Notes under the pieces: model-generated
Told to the model about the DNA's origin: nothing
Databases searched by the model: none
What the model saw: only the letters and a program-made list of their open reading frames with translations
Translations under genes and position numbers: made by a program
Assembly (NCBI RefSeq): GCF_000003815.2
Contig: NC_049981.1
Span: 13,443,856 to 13,507,855 of the forward strand
Length of the DNA: 64,000 nt
Source: Branchiostoma floridae
Lineage: Eukaryota > Chordata > Leptocardii > Amphioxiformes > Branchiostomatidae
Reading direction: 5' to 3'
Shown here: positions 28,501 to 34,500 of the stretch, in pieces
How the letters are laid out: every line of letters starts with the position of its first letter
How positions within the stretch are numbered: position 1 is the stretch's first letter

Positions 28501-31500
28501 TACTGGTAGGTAGGGTTGGTGTACGATGTACGATGTACGAAGTTAAAAAATCTAACTTCGTACAGAGGGGCAGGGTTAGTGTACGATGTATGATGTACAA
28601 AGTTAACAGATCTTCAGTACAGATGGTCAGGCTTAACGTTGTACGAATCGTTAGAGTCGAATTAAAAAATGAGAGGTCTTATTAAAACACCATATTGAAC
28701 GATGAAAAAATTACAAACTTTGATAAATAAGACCTATATCTATGTTCATCAAATGCATTGAAGAATGGTGATCACGTCAGAAATACAAAGTTGACAGTTC
28801 TAAGACCGTACAGAAGGCACTTGAATAAGTTTTAAATAATAAAAAGTAACAAAATTTAGAATGATGAAAATATTTTCGAGTTCCCATAAATGTTATCGTT
28901 CTCACTAAGGCATAATGGTATACAACAGTCACAAAAATGCTACCTAATGTTAGTCAAAACAAAATGATCTTGACTAAAACTCATTTCATATAAGTCATTC
29001 TATAGGAACCTCTTACTTTTATGAGATGGTTGATTCTAACGTTATCTGGCCTAACACCACCGTTTGTTACCAATAAGGGTGTCAGGCAGGAGTGTAAACT
29101 AAGCCCTAGACTTTTTAACATTTTTACAAACGATCTAGTTCACGAGTTAGATGATACAGATTGTTCTCCACCCGCACTCAATAATTGGTGATCGATGATG
29201 AGAGCATGTGATTAACGCGTGGCTGACCATGTGCGTGTGAAAGTAGAATAGAATACTGCGTACGGAGTTAGCATAACCCACAGCATAGTCAAAACATCTT
29301 AACTTCGTACATCGTACTTCGTACATTAGGTCCGCCCCATGTACGAACTTAGCATAACCCACAAAATAGAAAACATTTTAACTTCGTACATCGTACTTCG
29401 TACATTAGGTCCGCTCCATGTACGAACTTAGCGTAGCTACGTCACAGATAATTGTCGACGTTTCCCGACGTTTCCCGAACGGTTGTCGGAAGTTGTCGGA
29501 AGCTAGAAGTTGTCGGAAATTACGTGTGACGTAGGCTGATCCAAACTTCGTACATTTCACCCATTTCTGGACATGTATGCAAAACTAGACATTCCACAAT
29601 GCCAAATTATTAACAAAACCAAAGTCAATTTCTCATAAGGTATGTATCAACCCTTCGGCAGTTCAAAGTGACCATGAGAAGCATGTCTTATGTAATTTCT
29701 TGACCTTCCCATCAAATTTTGACCTTTATTGTTTTTGAGGCTGAGTTGTAGAGACACACACATGCTTCAAATGACTTGAACCTTCTGGCAAAGGCAAAAC
29801 TTGTAAATCATTTGCAGAAAAATAATTGAACTTGCAGTTCATTAATTTGACCACATATGGTCAAGACTGGGCAAACTGGAATGTGTTGAGGGAGGGGTTC
29901 CTCCCTGAGGGGTGAACACAAAACTGGGATGGTGCAGTATTGTTACAGCATGGAAACCTCAGTCTTCTCAACTACTTGTACAATATACACAATATATGTC
30001 TGTTGTTGTTGTGAGTATGGTGATGGAAAAAAACATCTGGGGCACAGCATAATATTGTCATTCCACAGTAGTGTGCTGCAGCTGGGAACTACATGTACTA
30101 TACCACAGGGACCTCGGGCAGTCTGGTTGTACCCATCTGTAACACATCAACTGTCTAAAGATATCTACACGTACACAATAAGGTTAGTGTACAATACATC
30201 AGTTGTTTCTTCATATTGTTCCCAGTGGTTTATAGCAAACAGACAATTTGTTGTCATAATAAGCAGGGACAATTAATGAACAGACTAACTAGTAACTCCC
30301 CCCAGTGGTCTTCTTGGTTCATTCCAAAGTGTCAGAGATTAATGACCTCTTGTTGACCTCCCTTGACCTGTCTGAAAGGTGATGACCATGAAGTTGACCT
30401 CACCTCAGGGCTAAACTGTCCAAATCACATTTTTGCCAACTATTACATAGATTCAAGCTATACCACATGCCAATTTTAAAGTAAGTTGACCCCTTTCCCT
30501 GCCTCTGTCCTTCCCACTGTCATCCATGCACAATGTCCTGCTTGGAAATGGGAGGGACAAATATTTCAACCATTCTGTCCCACTTGAGTGATGAAAATAA
30601 AAACTTAAAGACAAAATAAATTTGTATCTTCTCAACAGTACCATGGAACCTCTGCTGAAATCTCACCCAGTGGCCAAATACCACAGGGTTAAATTTGAAG
30701 TTCAAAATGTTCAATGTTTAAAAACCACACAAAGTTATTTCCTTACTGTAAAACAAAGGTTTCTTTCTTTGGTAACACAAGGGTGACAACAACCCAGGCT
30801 ACATGAATATATGTAACGATATGACCTAATTTTGAAGGACTGCAAGCCTGGCCTACCTGGCAATGAGATTTTGGCTGATAGTTCTTTGTCGATGATCCAA
30901 ATACATCCTCCCATAACTTCTTCATGTTGGCATGTGGAACGAAAACCTTACAAAATACACTGACTGAGACAAAGGAAAAAGATCTGGAACAGTTGTGAAA
31001 CCCATGGGATGGCAGGGGAGGGTGTAGGGTTACTCTCCATCCCAGCAAGGGGAGAGTTCACTTCCTTATAAACAAGAGGACAAAATGGCAACAACTCAGC
31101 AATCAGACAGAAAGCTTTGCAGTCGCAAGTCACATAGGAACTGAAAACCTCTCAAAATCTTCCTATACAAATTTTTACCTGAATTTCACGACCGAATAGT
31201 TCCAGTGGGTGACACATAATTTTTGGGACATGTGTTTATTTGGAAACAGGTCTCCCCAAAAATGGACAGACTCACAGTTAGAGAAGTAGAAACTCCATCT
31301 TCATATTTATCTATGACATATTCATATCAATCTATGAACAGGACTGTAGAACTACTTCCCTCTTAAAAAATGTAGAAAAATCATTGCAGTTTACTTATAT
31401 TCTGGTTTGTTTTGTATAGATGATAGCATGTATTTCTGACAAGAATCCTCCCATGTGTTGCTGTCATTTGTGGGTGACCTTTGCTATCTATATCAACATA

Positions 31501-34500
31501 CCAGGAAATTTCCAACATTCTGACCAAAGAGGAAGTGAAATACAATATGGGGGGTTTACACGATGGTATATAACTCATTAGTTACAATTATGAGAACACA
31601 ATATATGCATTTCTAGTGGTGACCTTTCTTATCTTTATCAACATACACAGGACTTTTAAAAATCTGTCTCAAAGAGGAAGTTGGATAAGATATGGATGAC
31701 TTCCGGTGATGTCTGGGAATAAATTATGCTATTGAGGACAAAAAATCTATTCACTTTTCTGGTAAAGCATAACAGAAATCCATCATTTAATCAAGAAACT
31801 AATTAGGCACATTCACAATATTCAAATCTAATACTGGAAAAGTTAATTGTAAGTATTGAGGGTTTGCAGTTTTTTCTTTACGATCCATTCCATCTAATTT
31901 GTCCATAACAGCAAAGTACTCAAATGAAATCTGCCAAATCAACATGTAGATGTAGCCATTTTACTCAGGCAATACCAAGCTTAATTGTTGGTTTTTGGAT
32001 TCAAGCATTCTTCCCAGCCCTTTAAAACATCAATGAAACAAGGAAGTATTAAAGCTTAGTCAACTGTACCATGATCTACCCAGCTTTTCCTGGGTTACTA
32101 GTACTCTGATGGGTGTGTCTCAAAAAACAAGAATGACATGGCTTCAAACTATTTGACATTTTTCTAACAGCTGGACTATGTTACAACAATCGTTCCATAC
32201 ACACTCGTCGACAACTACACTCTCGCTGATAAAATATTGACCAGTATGAATGCATCTAACTTCTCAAGCATCCAGAAAATGTTTTCTTACTGATATTCTA
32301 ATCACAGCCCCCCTTACAGTTATAACAGTTGTATGTATGTGGTACCTCATACATTACATGTACATGTGTATATCCAAAACAGACACGCTTTCCTACTTAA
32401 GTTATACACATGTGAAAACAGGGCAACATTCTAATAGCTAATAGTACCAGCTTTTAAAACACTCTTAAATAAATATTGGTCATTAATATTGGTCAAAGTA
32501 GTGAGAGAGCATTTTACAAATGTATAACTAAGCACTTACATGTCCTTCTGCCTTACTCCCGCACACAAATGTTCTACTTCCTTCTGTCTCAACATGTTCA
32601 TTGTGCACAAACGTTCTACTTACTTCTGTCTCGTCCTTCCCTCTGCGTCTTTCCCTTCGTGTTCGTGTTTGCCTCTCTACCGGTGATCCTTGTAAGCCCT
32701 GCGATCCACCAAACCTGTAGGAAAAACAAAACAGGTAAATACACAGAAATAAACAGACATATAAGTACTTTGCTCAGTCCCCTTTGACAAACTATATACA
32801 ACCTGCATTACGGTGTGTGTTCACATTCTTCTTTGATTCTTCTGTTGAAGGATTGTCAGCGAACGACAAAAATGACAGTTAAAAAGGGGCTGCGATGACA
32901 TTTTCTGTCAGACAACACCCAAATTCTGTACCAGATATCAACAATTGCCCAAACGCTGCCCTCAATTTACTGCCAGAAACCTACCCAGGCACTTTGGAAT
33001 ATTTGGAATGTTTCTGACCTTATCTCGACACTTGCTGGTGCAAGCTTTAGATTGGGACAAGAAAAACTCCGGTGAAAAACCCTAGAACGTAATCTTCGCG
33101 AAGACGCCATGGTATCACAGGAAACGCTCCTGCTACTGCCGGCAATATCTCACCAACGCTGAGACAAGACCTTCCAGACACAAACAGAACTCCCAAATGG
33201 ATGTAGAAAGGCTTCATCCTAATGAAAATGTTCAATTTGTTTGTCCAATTTCCATATGCAAAATACATTAACGCTGGAATTGACGTTAGCCTGTTGTAAT
33301 TAGTAAATGGGAAAGATGCTATTATTTCATTATTTCTGAATTGCGTGAGTAATGGAAAATACCACCAAACAGATGAAACAATGGTCCGTCATTAGTAGTA
33401 ATGTATCACACAATTACCTTGGAACACACTAGTGGTGATGAAGGTTACACCAAGGTTACTAAGGACTAAGTTTTTCATGTTTTGTACTTTAGAACATGTA
33501 CAGGTGGTATCAATTCATTTTCACCCATATCATGGTACAGGGCTTGAAAAGCATTTTTTTAAACCCTGAAGCGGTGAAATTATTGAAAGCCACATAATAC
33601 AGGAGCATTGGATGGGATGATCACTATAAAAGGCTGATAATTAGATGCCACTTCAGAATAAGATAGGTAATCCAGCTTACATCTGGACTACTTTTTAGGC
33701 AGGATAGATAGTTTGTTTTTTTTTCAAATTTGGATCACCTTATATCCGCATACTCGTAATAGATCCCGCTCAGGCTAAATTCAATAGTTTTATCCAAAGC
33801 CATTAGGTGGTTACCTTTGTGTTAGTCCTTGACCCTGTTTGGTGGTCAGACTCTCTAAACTGGCCAGTGCTTGGTCTCTCTCGTGCTTCATCTCCTGGTA
33901 CTGCTTCATGGCCGTGTCGCGCTCTTTCAGCGCCAGGGCGTTCTCCCGTAGCACCGCATCTCGCTCCTTCAGCGCCAGCTCGAAGCCCAGCTGGAGCGCC
34001 TTGGACGGAGACTTTTCTTCTTCAGCTTCTGACGTCACATCTGGAAGGAAGTGGCATATTATGCAGTTTTTTAACATTTGTTAAAGAAATACAATGATTA
34101 TGATTGCTTTACTTCAAAAGTTAAAATAATATGTATACCATCTCTAAGACGGACAGAGGCCAATGTGTGTGTGTCACTATCTGTATAATTATATGGGCAG
34201 GGCAACTCTGTACAACAAAACCTATCACATAGACAATCACATACTAGTACTCGTACATTCCATAATCTGACATGTAAGAAACTTGAAGCTTCTATTATAA
34301 TATCTATGGTGAGTGTGGACATATACACCTTTACAATGTTGTCATTTAATAATAGTTAATACTGCAAAATTTGGTTGAAAAGGTAAAAAATGCCTATTGT
34401 ATTGTATCAGTTAGAATATGATAAATTCATAATCAAATTCATGTGCATGTGCTGTCTTTCATATTCATAACATTGTAACAGTACTGCTTATCATCAACTG

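Larger units (their letters stand above)
28082..29574. mobile_element. TIR-bounded composite unit with minisatellite and RT fragment
   Basis: The left end ATGTCCAGAAATGGGG...ATGTACGAAGTT (28082-28112) is repeated inverted at 29544-29574 with two mismatches. Inside are a 60-bp minisatellite (28191-28610), a reverse-transcriptase fragment (about 29039-29190) and a subterminal repeat of about 80 bp rich in AACTTCGTAC (29290-29430). No target duplication is clear. The class is unassigned; it looks like a foldback or non-autonomous DNA element that captured a retrotransposon piece. Confidence 0.65.

Noticed and set aside
28182-28685. Open frames of 20-residue repeats on both strands (e.g. [20 protein letters not shown]).
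   Set aside because: Both strands are open simply because the minisatellite period (60) is a multiple of three; there is no splice or start context and no family match.
28191-29560. The word TAACTTCGTA resembles the arm of loxP sites.
   Set aside because: Only about 10 bases match, the 8-bp spacer architecture is absent, and the word is part of a eukaryotic repeat; coincidence.
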